A DNA stretch of 51,401 nt, from assembly GCA_947474995.1 (NCBI GenBank), contig CANJNJ010000016.1, positions 1 to 51,401 of the forward strand. The letters are read 5' to 3'. Below are positions 1 to 7,852 of the stretch, in pieces; position 1 is the first letter of the stretch; each line of letters opens with the position of its first letter. This DNA comes from Opitutaceae bacterium. GTDB lineage: Bacteria > Verrucomicrobiota > Verrucomicrobiia > Opitutales > Opitutaceae. Under the pieces are notes generated by a model, which saw only the letters and a program-made list of their open reading frames with translations, searched no databases and was not told where the DNA came from. The position numbers were made by a program, and so were the translations under genes.

Positions 1-1389
1 CGTGTAGATATAGATGACCGGCAACTTCGCGAGGGCGGCAATTCGCATCGAGGGCCGCGAATAATCGGCGAACACCAGGAAGGTCGCGCACGACGGACGG
101 AAGAGGCCATCGTAGGCGACCCCATTGGAAATCGCCGCCATCGCGTGCTCGCGAATGCCGAAACGAATGTTCCGACCCGCACGATTCGTCGGTTCGAAAT
201 CCTTGTCGGCGTTAATGTAATTGTAGGTCGACCCGTGCAGATCGGCCGAGCCACTAATCAACAACGGGAGCTCGGCAGCGAGCGACTGGAGGATTTCGCG
301 ACCCGAGCCGCGCGTCCCCGGGTGCTTGGCGTCCGCAGGAAAAACCGGGATTTTGGTGAGGAGGTGGGCGGCACTCGGAACCGTCGGCGCGGAATCGAGC
401 AACGCGGCCTTGTCCGGATTCGCCTCCCGCCAGGCTTTGTAAGTCTTGTGCCACTTGTTGCACGCGCGAACGAGGCGCTTCTTATGCTCGGCAAAATAGG
501 CGCGCACCTCGTCGCTGACAAAAAAGTGCTGGTCGGCGGGAAGACCGAGTCCGGCCCGCGCGGTATCGACAAACTTCGCTCCGCCCTCGCCATGGCCCTT
601 CGCCGTGCCGGCCACCTCAGGAATTCCCTTGCCGATCAGAGTACGCGCGATGATCAGCTGCGGTTTGCCGCTCTTCGCCTTTTTCGCCCTGTTGAACGCC
701 TTGAACAAGGCCGTGAGATCGTTGCCCTCGGCGACCGTCTGCACATCCCACTCGATCGCTTTGAAACGCGCCGCGGTGTTTTCACTCTGCGTTTTCGCCG
801 CCATCGCATCGAGCGTCACATCGTTCGAATCGAAGATGAGGATGAGATTGCCCAGCTGGTGGTGGCCGGCGAATGCGCACGCCTCCATGGCGACGCCTTC
901 CTGCATGCAACCATCGCCCGCCAGACAGACCACATGGTAGTCGAAAATCGGATGGTCAGCCGTGTTGAAGCGCGCCGCCGCCATCTGGCCTGCGACTGCC
1001 ATGCCGACGGCATTGCCCACACCCTGACCGAGCGGACCAGTGGTCGCTTCCACTCCCGGCGTTTCACGGAATTCCGGGTGACCCGGCGTCGTGCTGTGGA
1101 GAACGCGAAAATTTTTCACCTGCTCGATCGGCAGTTCGTAGCCGCTGAGGTGCAACCAGCTGTACAAAAACATCGAGCCGTGACCGGCCGAGAGGACAAA
1201 CCGATCGCGGTTGATCCAACGCGGCCGCTCGGGGTTATGCATGAGCGCATGACCGTACAGCATCGCGCCGATCTCGGCACAGCCCAAGGGAAGACCAAGG
1301 TGGCCCGAGGAACACGCGTGGACCGCGTCGATGGCAAGACCGCGGGCCTGATTGGCCGCTTGCGAGAGGAGATGAGTTTGCAGCGTCAT
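1..1389 (-). CDS. tkt: Transketolase, N-terminal two thirds (C-terminus beyond left edge)
   Basis: Thiamine-diphosphate enzyme of the pentose phosphate pathway that moves two-carbon units from ketose to aldose phosphates in the cytoplasm. The reading frame runs open to base 1, giving 463 codons of a family that usually has about 660. The N-terminal ThDP domain is complete: His30 and His70 lie in the GHLGLPLG and SAGHGS motifs, and the ThDP/metal motif GDGCMQEG starts at residue 158. The pyrimidine-binding domain begins near residue 370 (SADLHGST) and FGIREHAM is visible just before the cut. The start is the ATG at 1389, giving [10 protein letters not shown], the first start before the conserved helix. 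No Shine-Dalgarno is seen. It lies downstream of rplS but is separated from it by a strong terminator, so it probably has its own promoter between about 1390 and 1490. Confidence 0.95.
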   Translation of the reverse strand, partial: MTLQTHLLSQAANQARGLAIDAVHACSSGHLGLPLGCAEIGAMLYGHALMHNPERPRWINRDRFVLSAGHGSMFLYSWLHLSGYELPIEQVKNFRVLHSTTPGHPEFRETPGVEATTGPLGQGVGNAVGMAVAGQMAAARFNTADHPIFDYHVVCLAGDGCMQEGVAMEACAFAGHHQLGNLILIFDSNDVTLDAMAAKTQSENTAARFKAIEWDVQTVAEGNDLTALFKAFNRAKKAKSGKPQLIIARTLIGKGIPEVAGTAKGHGEGGAKFVDTARAGLGLPADQHFFVSDEVRAYFAEHKKRLVRACNKWHKTYKAWREANPDKAALLDSAPTVPSAAHLLTKIPVFPADAKHPGTRGSGREILQSLAAELPLLISGSADLHGSTYNYINADKDFEPTNRAGRNIRFGIREHAMAAISNGVAYDGLFRPSCATFLVFADYSRPSMRIAALAKLPVIYIYT

Positions 1390-1485
1390 GAGAAAGGTCG
1401 GTCTAGAGGTAGACGGCACCACCTTGGCGGGGAAGCCCGAATTTCGGGACCGAACGCGAAATATGCCACGGTCGAAAATATCCCA

Positions 1486-1515
1486 ATAAAAAAGCGAGTC
1501 CGTGGGACTCGCTTT
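1486..1515 (-). terminator. Rho-independent terminator after rplS
   Basis: Perfect 11-bp stem (1491-1501 with 1505-1515) around a 3-base loop. On the minus strand it is followed by TTTATTG. It sits 26 bases past the rplS stop and ends the rpsP-trmD-rplS transcript before tkt. Confidence 0.85.
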
Positions 1516-1540
1516 GTTCGAACAGTTATTTGGCGAAACC

Positions 1541-1978
1541 TCAGCTCGCCTTGCCCGGAGCGGCGACCGCCTCGGCGGGCTTCGCGGCCGCGGCCTTCTC
1601 GGCCAAGTGCTGGGCGTGAATCTCGGCGGCGCGATCCTTTTCCTTGATCGCGACGGCCGCCTTGCCGGTGCGCCGGCGGAGATAGTAAAGGCGGGCCCGC
1701 ATCGGCTCAGACTCGCGCTCAACCTCGATCTTCTCGATGTTCGGCGAGTTGGTCGGAAATACGCGCTCCACGCCCTCGCCGTAGCTCAGGCGGCGGACGG
1801 TGAACGTCTCGTGAATCCCGTGCCCCTTGCGGGCAATGACGATACCGGCATAAACCTGTACCCGCTCCTTGTCGCCTTCCCGGACTTTCGTGTGCACGCG
1901 CACACCGTCGCCGACTTTGAACGGCGTGATGTCTTTTTTCACCTGATGAGCGGTGATTTCCTGGATAATCGGGTTCAT
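1541..1978 (-). CDS. rplS: 50S ribosomal protein L19
   Basis: Structural protein of the large ribosomal subunit at the 30S-50S interface. The 145-residue product begins [17 protein letters not shown] and has the L19 core with [10 protein letters not shown], the conserved [11 protein letters not shown] strand and [15 protein letters not shown]. Typical L19 is about 115 residues. The extra 30 residues are an Ala/Glu/Lys-rich C-terminal tail ([19 protein letters not shown]), probably disordered. It lies 9 bases after trmD and is the last gene of the rpsP-trmD-rplS cluster. No Shine-Dalgarno precedes the ATG. Confidence 0.97.
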   Translation of the reverse strand: MNPIIQEITAHQVKKDITPFKVGDGVRVHTKVREGDKERVQVYAGIVIARKGHGIHETFTVRRLSYGEGVERVFPTNSPNIEKIEVERESEPMRARLYYLRRRTGKAAVAIKEKDRAAEIHAQHLAEKAAAAKPAEAVAAPGKAS

Positions 1979-1987
1979 GGCAGTGAG

Positions 1988-2662
1988 TTATTTCAGTAAA
2001 TCTGGTCGAACTTGGCTGGTTTTTTCCCTCTGTCGCGCGAGACGCCATTTTTCGATTTCAGCATGATTTCCCGAGAGCAGAACCTCGGGAACTGACATGC
2101 CACGAAACTCGGCGGGACGCGTGTATTGAGGAAAGTCGAGCAACTTGCTGGTGAAGGATTCGTGCGTCAATGAATTTTCCTCACCCAACACTCCGGGGAT
2201 GAAACGGGCCAGCGCGTCGATGACCACCGCGGCCGCCAGGGTGCCATTCGTCAGCACGTAATCACCGATGGAAATCTCCTGATCGATGACGTGATTCCGG
2301 ATTCGCTGGTCAATCCCCTCGTAGTGGCCACTCAACAGAATCAAGTGCTGCTGCTGGGAAAGCTCCCGGGCGAGGTTGGTGGAAAAAGGCGTGCCGTCGG
2401 GTGTGAGATAAATGCGCCGGCAGCCCGGCGACTGCAATTGCTCGATGGCGGCGAACACGGGTTCCGGTTTCACGACCATACCCGCCCCACCTCCAAACGG
2501 TCGATCATCGGCCGTGCGATGCTTATCTGTGGTCCAGGAACGGAGATCGCGGACATTGACCGTCAGATGACCGGCCGCGATGCCCTTGCCGAGGATGCTC
2601 TCAGCCAAAAAACCGTCGAGCATCCGCGGGAAAAGCGTGAGAATGTCGATCGTCAGTGGCAT
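1988..2662 (-). CDS. trmD: tRNA (guanine-N1-)-methyltransferase TrmD
   Basis: Methylates N1 of G37 in tRNAs read next to a G36, using S-adenosylmethionine; this prevents +1 frameshifting. The 224-residue SPOUT protein begins MPLTIDILTLFPRML and has RPFGGGAGMV (54-63), the knot strand LLSGHYEGID (109-118), SIGDYVL (131-137), FIPGVLG (154-160) and VPEVLLSGNHAEIEKWR near the C-terminus. Two positions differ from the Escherichia coli enzyme by my alignment: the GGELPA segment after SIGDYVL reads NGTLAA, and the residue aligned with catalytic Asp169 is Glu168 (THESF). The C-terminal domain is short. It lies between rpsP (141 bases upstream, no rimM) and rplS (9 bases downstream). Confidence 0.95.
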   Translation of the reverse strand: MPLTIDILTLFPRMLDGFLAESILGKGIAAGHLTVNVRDLRSWTTDKHRTADDRPFGGGAGMVVKPEPVFAAIEQLQSPGCRRIYLTPDGTPFSTNLARELSQQQHLILLSGHYEGIDQRIRNHVIDQEISIGDYVLTNGTLAAAVVIDALARFIPGVLGEENSLTHESFTSKLLDFPQYTRPAEFRGMSVPEVLLSGNHAEIEKWRLARQREKTSQVRPDLLK

Positions 2663-2722
2663 GATTGGAAGCGGATAGACCCACGCGGAACGGCAGAAGG
2701 CACGGAGATTAGCCCGAAAACG

Positions 2723-2748
2723 AAAAACCCCGGAAGAGAATTCCGAGG
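2723..2748 (-). terminator. Terminator or attenuator hairpin between rpsP and trmD
   Basis: On the minus strand an 8-bp stem (2741-2748 with 2728-2735, one G-T pair) with a 5-base loop is followed at once by five Ts. It sits about 55 bases after the rpsP stop and 60 before the trmD start, so it would reduce read-through from rpsP into trmD and rplS. Confidence 0.65.
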
Positions 2749-2803
2749 TCTTGCGCAGATTGCGGTCCTGCCTCCGCGTTCTCCGCGGGTCCGGGTGAAC
2801 TAA

Positions 2804-3085
2804 TTAACTGGCGGCGGGCGCCGGGGTCGCGGCGACTGCGGCGGCCGCGCGACGGGCCTTCTTGATCATGGCATGCATCGTGTTGGTGGGCGTCGCACCC
2901 TTGCTCAGCCAGTACTCAACGCGCTCCATGTTAATCTTGATCGGGCTGCCCTTGTCGCCGGGGCGATAGGTGCCGAGATTTTCAACCGCGGCGCCATCGC
3001 GACGGGAACGCGCCTCGGCGACTACGACGCGATAGAGCGGCTGGTGCACGGAACCAACCTTGGAAAGACGAATTTTGAGAGCCAT
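2804..3085 (-). CDS. rpsP: 30S ribosomal protein S16
   Basis: Small ribosomal subunit assembly protein. The chosen start at 3085 gives 93 residues beginning MALKIRLSKVGSVHQPLYR, the standard S16 N-terminus. The frame is open further upstream, but that extension has no S16 similarity. Also visible are VVAEARSRRDG, the LGTYRPGDKG turn and RVEYWLSKGATPT. The C-terminus is a short Ala-rich tail. It is first in the rpsP-trmD-rplS cluster, and a good TTGACA promoter lies about 45 bases upstream. No Shine-Dalgarno is visible. Confidence 0.96.
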   Translation of the reverse strand: MALKIRLSKVGSVHQPLYRVVVAEARSRRDGAAVENLGTYRPGDKGSPIKINMERVEYWLSKGATPTNTMHAMIKKARRAAAAVAATPAPAAS

Positions 3086-3128
3086 GTCAGATGTTTTGCG
3101 GAGATATTTTTGTCTGTAAAAGCTGAGG

Positions 3129-3157
3129 ACAAGACCGCCGCGCCTCGGCCCTGTCAA
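3129..3157 (-). promoter_or_regulatory. Likely sigma-70 promoter of the rpsP operon
   Basis: Consensus -35 TTGACA (minus strand, 3157-3152), a 17-base spacer and a weak -10 TCTTGT (3134-3129). It lies 44 bases before the rpsP start, the right place for the operon promoter. The -10 matches only three of six bases. Confidence 0.5.
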
Positions 3158-3768
3158 GTCCGGAGTCCCCGTAACCAAGCCCAAACTGATGACGTGAAAA
3201 TGGAATGGGAATGCGCAAGATTTAGAAATCAGCGAAGTCGAGGCTTCGCGCGCCCCGACTTCGGCTCGACCCGCGCGACCTCATGGATGCATATTTTTTC
3301 CGTAGGCTATAGTCCCATCGCTAAAAGCGGATATCTGGGTCCAAGATCGCCAGCTCCCAGCCACTGGCGTTTCACGACCGACGCCCCCGGATCGAACTCC
3401 TCAGACTTTACCCGAAATGACAGCTGTGACGGGAGACGAGAGGAAGTCGTGAGCTTCAGGCCGTTCCGAAGTGGTCATTCTGATAGGGACGCGGCGACTC
3501 CAGCGAACGTGGCCGCAAGTGATTGCCGGCCTTTAGTCGGGTGGTCTGGTTCTAGTTAATAGAGGAAAAGAAAGGCGGCCGTCGAACGGCTGCTACGGAT
3601 AGCGATCGACCCTCTCGCAAGGTCGTGCGAACGCGCGAATGATCTCACGGCGAGGTTACTCTCCCTGACGATCGAACCTTGAAAAAAGGCAGCGTTGACC
3701 CCGCGTGGCGTCACGGTTGAGTTTTTACGTTCCCGGCCTTGTCCGGTCGTTCGACAACTCTCTTCCGC
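3158..3768. other. Gene-free divergent region between rpsP and the DUF1080 gene
   Basis: About 610 bases with no convincing gene. The open frames here have no signal of protein coding and are continuations of shadows of rpsP. I see no tRNA or other RNA that I can name. It must hold the promoter of the DUF1080 gene at its right end, but I cannot point to a good -35/-10 pair. Confidence 0.5.
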
Positions 3769-5139
3769 ATGAATACGTCCCCCCGTTGCCTTGCCCTCGC
3801 CCTAGGTTTATTCAGCGCCGCTGCGCTCCAAGCCGGACCGTGGGAGCCGCTCTTTAATGGCAAGGACCTGACCGGCTGGACGGAACTCAACGGCACCGCA
3901 CCTTACACCGTCGAGGACGGGGCGATTGTCGGTCGGACGGTGGTCAAATCGCCCAACAGCTTTCTCGCGACCTCGCGCACGTTTGGTGATTTCATCGTCG
4001 AAATGGAAATCCGCCAGGTCGACGGCCCCAGCAACGGTGGCGTCCAATTTCGCAGCGAGAGCCGGCCCGATTTCAACGATGGCCGGGTGCACGGCTACCA
4101 ATTCGAAATCGACCCTTCGGAACGCGCCTGGACCGGCGGGATCTACGACGAGGCCCGCCGCGGCTGGCTCTACCCCGGCAACCTGAACCCTGGGGCGCAG
4201 AAGGCCTACAAGTACGGCGAATGGAATGTGATTCGGATCGAAGCGATCGGTTCGTCGCTGCGGACGTGGGTGAACGGCCAGCCCGTGGCCCACGTCATCG
4301 ACAATGTGACTCCACGCGGCTTTTTCGCCCTGCAGGTGCATGCCATCGGCGAGCGCGCGGCGGAGGCCGGTCACCGCACGATGTGGCGCAACCTCCGGAT
4401 TCAAACCACAGATCTTAAGCCTTCTCCCCTCGCCCCCATCTTTATTCGCAATGCGATTCCGAATGACTTGAGCATCGACGAAAAGACCCAGGGCTGGCGG
4501 CTCGCCTGGGACGGGAAAACCGGCCAGGGCTGGCGCGGCATACACCAGGATAAATTTCCCGCCAGTGGTTGGAGCATGGCGAACGGAGAGATCGTGGTCG
4601 CCGAGCACGGTGGCGACGAAGCCAAAGGCGGCGGCGACCTCGTCACCGTGGAGAAATACTCCGCGTTCGAATTCGAGTTGGAATTCAAGGTGATCACCGG
4701 CTCCAACAGCGGTATTAAGTATTTTGTCAACGACACCCCCGGCGGCAAGGGCGGCGGCATCGGCCCCGAATACCAGTTGCTCGACGACGAGCACCACCCC
4801 GATGCCAAAGCAGGCGTAGGCGGCAATCGCACCCTTGGCTCACTCTACGATCTCATTGCCCGCGGCAAAATGCCCGGCGGTCTGGCGGTCGTTCCGCGCC
4901 TCGGCGAATGGCAGCACGCGCGCATCGTCGTTCGTCCCGACAACCACGTGGAGCACTGGCTCAACGGCATCAAGGTGGTCGAATACCAACGCGGGAGTCC
5001 CGATTACCTGGCCCTCGTGGCCAAGAGCAAGTACGCCAAGATTCCGGATTTTGGCATGGCGAAGGACGGATACATCCTGCTGCAGGACCATGGCAACGAG
5101 GTCCATTTTCGCAGCATTAAAGTCCGGCCGTTGAAGTAG
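3769..5139 (+). CDS. Secreted protein with two DUF1080 (3-keto-disaccharide hydrolase-like) domains
   Basis: A 456-residue exported protein. The ATG at 3769 gives the signal peptide MNTSPRCLALALGLFSAAALQAG. The frame allows a start 10 codons earlier, but that would bury the signal. The first DUF1080 domain (about 22-217) starts with the family hallmark LFNGKDLTGWTELNG and contains GGVQFRSE and YQFEID. The second (about 235-455) contains LAWDGKTGQGWRG, NSGIKYFV, GPEYQLLDDEHH and a VEHWLNGIKVVEY strand. DUF1080 domains are lectin-like jelly rolls; some members hydrolyse 3-keto-glycosides. Two full copies in one chain suggest duplication and perhaps division of binding and catalysis. It stands alone, with no sugar dehydrogenase beside it, so the substrate is open. 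Confidence 0.85.
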   Translation: MNTSPRCLALALGLFSAAALQAGPWEPLFNGKDLTGWTELNGTAPYTVEDGAIVGRTVVKSPNSFLATSRTFGDFIVEMEIRQVDGPSNGGVQFRSESRPDFNDGRVHGYQFEIDPSERAWTGGIYDEARRGWLYPGNLNPGAQKAYKYGEWNVIRIEAIGSSLRTWVNGQPVAHVIDNVTPRGFFALQVHAIGERAAEAGHRTMWRNLRIQTTDLKPSPLAPIFIRNAIPNDLSIDEKTQGWRLAWDGKTGQGWRGIHQDKFPASGWSMANGEIVVAEHGGDEAKGGGDLVTVEKYSAFEFELEFKVITGSNSGIKYFVNDTPGGKGGGIGPEYQLLDDEHHPDAKAGVGGNRTLGSLYDLIARGKMPGGLAVVPRLGEWQHARIVVRPDNHVEHWLNGIKVVEYQRGSPDYLALVAKSKYAKIPDFGMAKDGYILLQDHGNEVHFRSIKVRPLK

Positions 5140-5168
5140 CCCCTCGGAGAAGCTCCCCCCGTTTGCAG

Positions 5169-5335
5169 TTCCGCCTGCGAGAGGCGGGCGGACACTTTTA
5201 GCTCACGTTCGCTGGAGCCGCGACGCCCTCGTCGCGGTTCTTGCACATTTTGACGCGCCGCGGGCGCCGCGTCTCCAGCGGAACGGCGGTGGCGGAGCGG
5301 GCCGGAACCTCCAGATTCCGCCTAAAAGTGGGACT
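5169..5335. repeat. Nested palindromic element between the DUF1080 gene and ychF
   Basis: Three inverted repeats sit inside one another: CACTTTTAG/CTAAAAGTG (5193-5201 with 5322-5330), CGCTGGAG/CTCCAGCG (5210-5217 with 5273-5280) and CCGCGACG/CGTCGCGG (5218-5225 with 5230-5237). A further CCGCC/GGCGG hairpin (5171-5175 with 5183-5187) flanks them, and TTCCGCCT occurs at both ends. All arms match exactly. The innermost stem followed by TTCTTGCACATTTT could stop transcription of the upstream gene. Confidence 0.7.
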
Positions 5336-5401
5336 ACGAGCACGTCGGTAATCGGCTTTACCGTTGACCCCTGCCCGCGTGGGCTGAGAACGTCTGCCTT
5401 T

Positions 5402-6508
5402 ATGCTCAAAGCCGGCATCGTCGGACTGCCCAACGTAGGCAAATCCACCCTCTTCAACGCCCTCACCCGCTCCCGCAAGGCGGAAGCTGCGAACTATCCT
5501 TTCTGCACCATCGATCCCAATGTCGGTGTCGTCATCGTCCCCGACCCGCGCGCGTACGTGCTGCAGAAAATTGCCAAGACCAACGTCGTCGTTCCCGCGG
5601 CGATCGAGTTCGTTGACATCGCCGGCCTCGTCGCCGGCGCCAGCAAGGGCGAAGGCCTCGGCAACCAGTTCCTCGCCAATATCCGCGAGGTCGACGCCAT
5701 CGTCCAAGTGGTTCGGTGTTTCGAGGATTCCGATATCGTCCACACCATGGGCGGAATTGATCCCGTCCGCGACATCGAGGTCATCACCACCGAACTCGTC
5801 CTGGCTGATCTCGACGCCGTTGCAAAGCGCATGACCAAGACGCAAAAAAGCGCCAAGGCCGGCGACAAGGAAGCGATCCTCGAGTTGGCGTTGCTACAGA
5901 AGCTCGAGCCCTATCTCAACTCCGGCAAGACGGCCAACACCCTGCCCGCCGCCACGCCGGAGGAAAAGGCGATGATGAAGCTGTTCCAGCTCCTCACGGC
6001 CAAGCCCGTGCTCTTCGCCTGCAATGTCGCCGAGAGCGACCTCGCGACCGCCGAGCAAAATCCGTTTGTCCAGAAAGTCGCCGAATTCGTGCGCACCCAT
6101 CACGACGCCGCCTACGTGCCGATCAGTGCCAAGATTGAATCCGAACTGATCGATCTCCCCCCGGAAGAGGCGACCGCTTTCCTCAAGGATCTCGGCGTCG
6201 ACGACTCCGGCGTGTCCTCGCTGATCAAGGGCACCTACACGCTGCTCGGGCTGCAGACGTACTTCACTGCGGGCGAAAAGGAAGTGCGCGCCTGGACGAT
6301 CAAGAAAGGCTGGAAGGCGCCGCAGGCCGCCGGCGTGATCCACACCGATTTCGAGAAAGGGTTCATCAAGGCGGAAATCGTTTCCTACGACGAGCTCACC
6401 CGCCTCGGCAGCGTCGCCGCCGCCCGGGAAGCCGGCAAATACCGACTCGAGGGCAAAGAATACGTCTTTCACGACGGCGACGTCGCGCTGTTCCGTTTCA
6501 ACACCTGA
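5402..6508 (+). CDS. ychF: Redox-responsive ATPase YchF (OBG family)
   Basis: Universally conserved P-loop ATPase that associates with ribosomes and responds to oxidative stress. The 368-residue product has the normal length. G1 is GLPNVGKST (residues 8-16), G3 is DIAGLV, and the G4 motif is the ATP-type NVAE rather than NKxD, which explains the family's preference for ATP. The coiled-coil insertion lies about residues 130-200, and the C-terminal TGS domain (about 282-365) contains LQTYFTAGEKEVRAWTI and the closing DGDVALFRF. The ATG at 5402 is the family start (MLKAGIVGLPN). It has no operon partner here. Confidence 0.97.
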   Translation: MLKAGIVGLPNVGKSTLFNALTRSRKAEAANYPFCTIDPNVGVVIVPDPRAYVLQKIAKTNVVVPAAIEFVDIAGLVAGASKGEGLGNQFLANIREVDAIVQVVRCFEDSDIVHTMGGIDPVRDIEVITTELVLADLDAVAKRMTKTQKSAKAGDKEAILELALLQKLEPYLNSGKTANTLPAATPEEKAMMKLFQLLTAKPVLFACNVAESDLATAEQNPFVQKVAEFVRTHHDAAYVPISAKIESELIDLPPEEATAFLKDLGVDDSGVSSLIKGTYTLLGLQTYFTAGEKEVRAWTIKKGWKAPQAAGVIHTDFEKGFIKAEIVSYDELTRLGSVAAAREAGKYRLEGKEYVFHDGDVALFRFNT

Positions 6509-6571
6509 GATCGAGAGCCGCACAGGCATCAGGCGCTTCCGGACTCCAGCGGTTTAAACAACGGGTGGCCA

Positions 6572-6645
6572 CGAGCGCCAAGCGAGTGGACCGGCGTCGA
6601 GTCGTAGCCCCGGGTGCGGGCGAAGGTTCCACTCGCTGGCGCTCG
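6572..6645. repeat. Inverted repeat at the ychF / lacI convergent junction
   Basis: CGAGCGCCAAGCGAGTGGA at 6572-6590 is mirrored by TCCACTCGCTGGCGCTCG at 6628-6645, with one extra base in the left arm, around a 37-base centre. It sits between the 3' ends of two converging genes, so it may act as a two-way terminator. Confidence 0.75.
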
Positions 6646-6660
6646 TCGCTACACGATTAT

Positions 6661-7728
6661 TTAGTCCGATTCATGGATCGAGGCGGTCGGCGAAACACCA
6701 GCCGCCGCAGGTCGGCTATCCACCCACTCCCCGTCGACCACCGTGGTGTTGGCCATTTCGGGCACGCCCTTCTCTCCCCGGGCCAGCATGCCGGCGAGAA
6801 TTTCAACGGCGACGACCCCGACGCGCGCGGCCCGTTGATCGATGCCGCAATCGGCTGCGGCATTGGGCCAGCTCATGGTGACAATCCTGGGCCAGCGGAG
6901 TTCGGGAACGGCGCGCCTCGCCTGCTCGATCACCGTGTAATCCAGGGCCTCGATGATAATCGCGTCCGGCCGCTCGCGCCGAAGCCATTCGACGAGGCGC
7001 GCCGCGTCAAGATTGGGACCGGGGGTTTCATCGATCAGCGGAATGACGGCCTCGGTGCCGCCAAACTGATTCTGCCAGGCGATACCGCCCGACCACCGAT
7101 GATTCGCCCGCACGTCCCAGTCCCGGGACATCGCCAGTCCAATCCGTCGACAACCCAATTGGGTGAGTTCCCGGCAGGCCCGGATCATGTTGTCGAATTG
7201 ATTTGGTATCACGCGATTGAACTTCGGCGCGACGACCGTGGTGGTGACTGCCACCGTCGAAAAAGGCCGCCAGTCAAGCCGCTCGATCAGGTTGCCCGAC
7301 TTTCGCATCGGCAAAAGCAACACCCCTTCGACGCCACGGCTGACGAGGGCGCGCTGGAGCGGCGCCGGCTCCGGATAGTCGTCCAGACTCAAGACAGTAA
7401 AAGCGTAGCCAAGCGACGCCGCCCGGTCACGCAGGCCGGCGGTCAAGCCATCGATGTACCGATCGAATCCCTGAGGAAGGTCGGACCAGCGCTGGACTAG
7501 CCCACAGATGTTCGCCGTGCCACGACGCGGAGCACGGGTCCGCAAATGGTGCATCAACTTGACGACATGCGGATCAGGCCGGTAGCCCCGGGCGCGGGCG
7601 AGACTTTGAATCCGATCACGGGTCGCCAAAGAAACTTCAGCGCTATTGCGGAGGGCGAACGAAACGGTCGCTACGCTGACGCCGGCTTCCGCGGCAAGGC
7701 TGCGCAAAGTGGGGCTTGGAAGCGACAT
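6661..7728 (-). CDS. LacI-family transcriptional regulator
   Basis: Repressor or activator with a sugar-type sensor domain. I chose the ATG at 7728, giving 355 residues starting MSLPSPTLRSLAAEAGVSVA. A start 15 codons earlier would only add residues in front of the DNA-binding domain. The LacI helix-turn-helix is at about residues 8-28 (LRSLAAEAGVSVATVSFALR), with the hinge helix near 50. The periplasmic-binding-protein-like domain covers about 68-345, including GVEGVLLLP, the LGCRRIGLAMS strand and NTTVVDGEWV. It is divergent from the TonB-dependent receptor at 7853, and an inverted repeat lies between them, so that receptor is the likely target. The effector is unknown. Confidence 0.93.
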   Translation of the reverse strand: MSLPSPTLRSLAAEAGVSVATVSFALRNSAEVSLATRDRIQSLARARGYRPDPHVVKLMHHLRTRAPRRGTANICGLVQRWSDLPQGFDRYIDGLTAGLRDRAASLGYAFTVLSLDDYPEPAPLQRALVSRGVEGVLLLPMRKSGNLIERLDWRPFSTVAVTTTVVAPKFNRVIPNQFDNMIRACRELTQLGCRRIGLAMSRDWDVRANHRWSGGIAWQNQFGGTEAVIPLIDETPGPNLDAARLVEWLRRERPDAIIIEALDYTVIEQARRAVPELRWPRIVTMSWPNAAADCGIDQRAARVGVVAVEILAGMLARGEKGVPEMANTTVVDGEWVDSRPAAAGVSPTASIHESD

Positions 7729-7759
7729 CGAGCTTAACTGTAAAGCCAGCGCGTCCTCG

Positions 7760-7790
7760 CCGCCAACTAGCAAATCGTAAAGGTTGGCGG
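7760..7790. promoter_or_regulatory. Candidate operator between the LacI regulator and its receptor gene
   Basis: Exact 8-bp inverted repeat CCGCCAAC (7760-7767) / GTTGGCGG (7783-7790) separated by 15 bases. It lies in the 124-base divergent region, 31 bases upstream of lacI and 62 upstream of the receptor start. A TAAAAT that could be the receptor -10 lies just downstream at 7802-7807. The spacing is wider than in a classical LacI half-site pair. Confidence 0.4.
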
Positions 7791-7852
7791 GCTTGCAGGG
7801 GTAAAATCCCAGAGGCGAATTCCAGACCCGACCGCATCAAAACCAGACAACC

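Noticed and set aside
145-1647. 500-codon plus-strand frame
   Set aside because: Lies over transketolase and the end of rplS on the minus strand, both with unmistakable motifs.
2873-3559. 228-codon plus-strand frame upstream of the DUF1080 gene
   Set aside because: Overlaps rpsP on the other strand and then runs through non-coding DNA without motif.
3158-3768. Possible small RNA gene (SRP or 6S) in the long gap
   Set aside because: No recognisable conserved loop and no terminator in it; I cannot support an RNA call.
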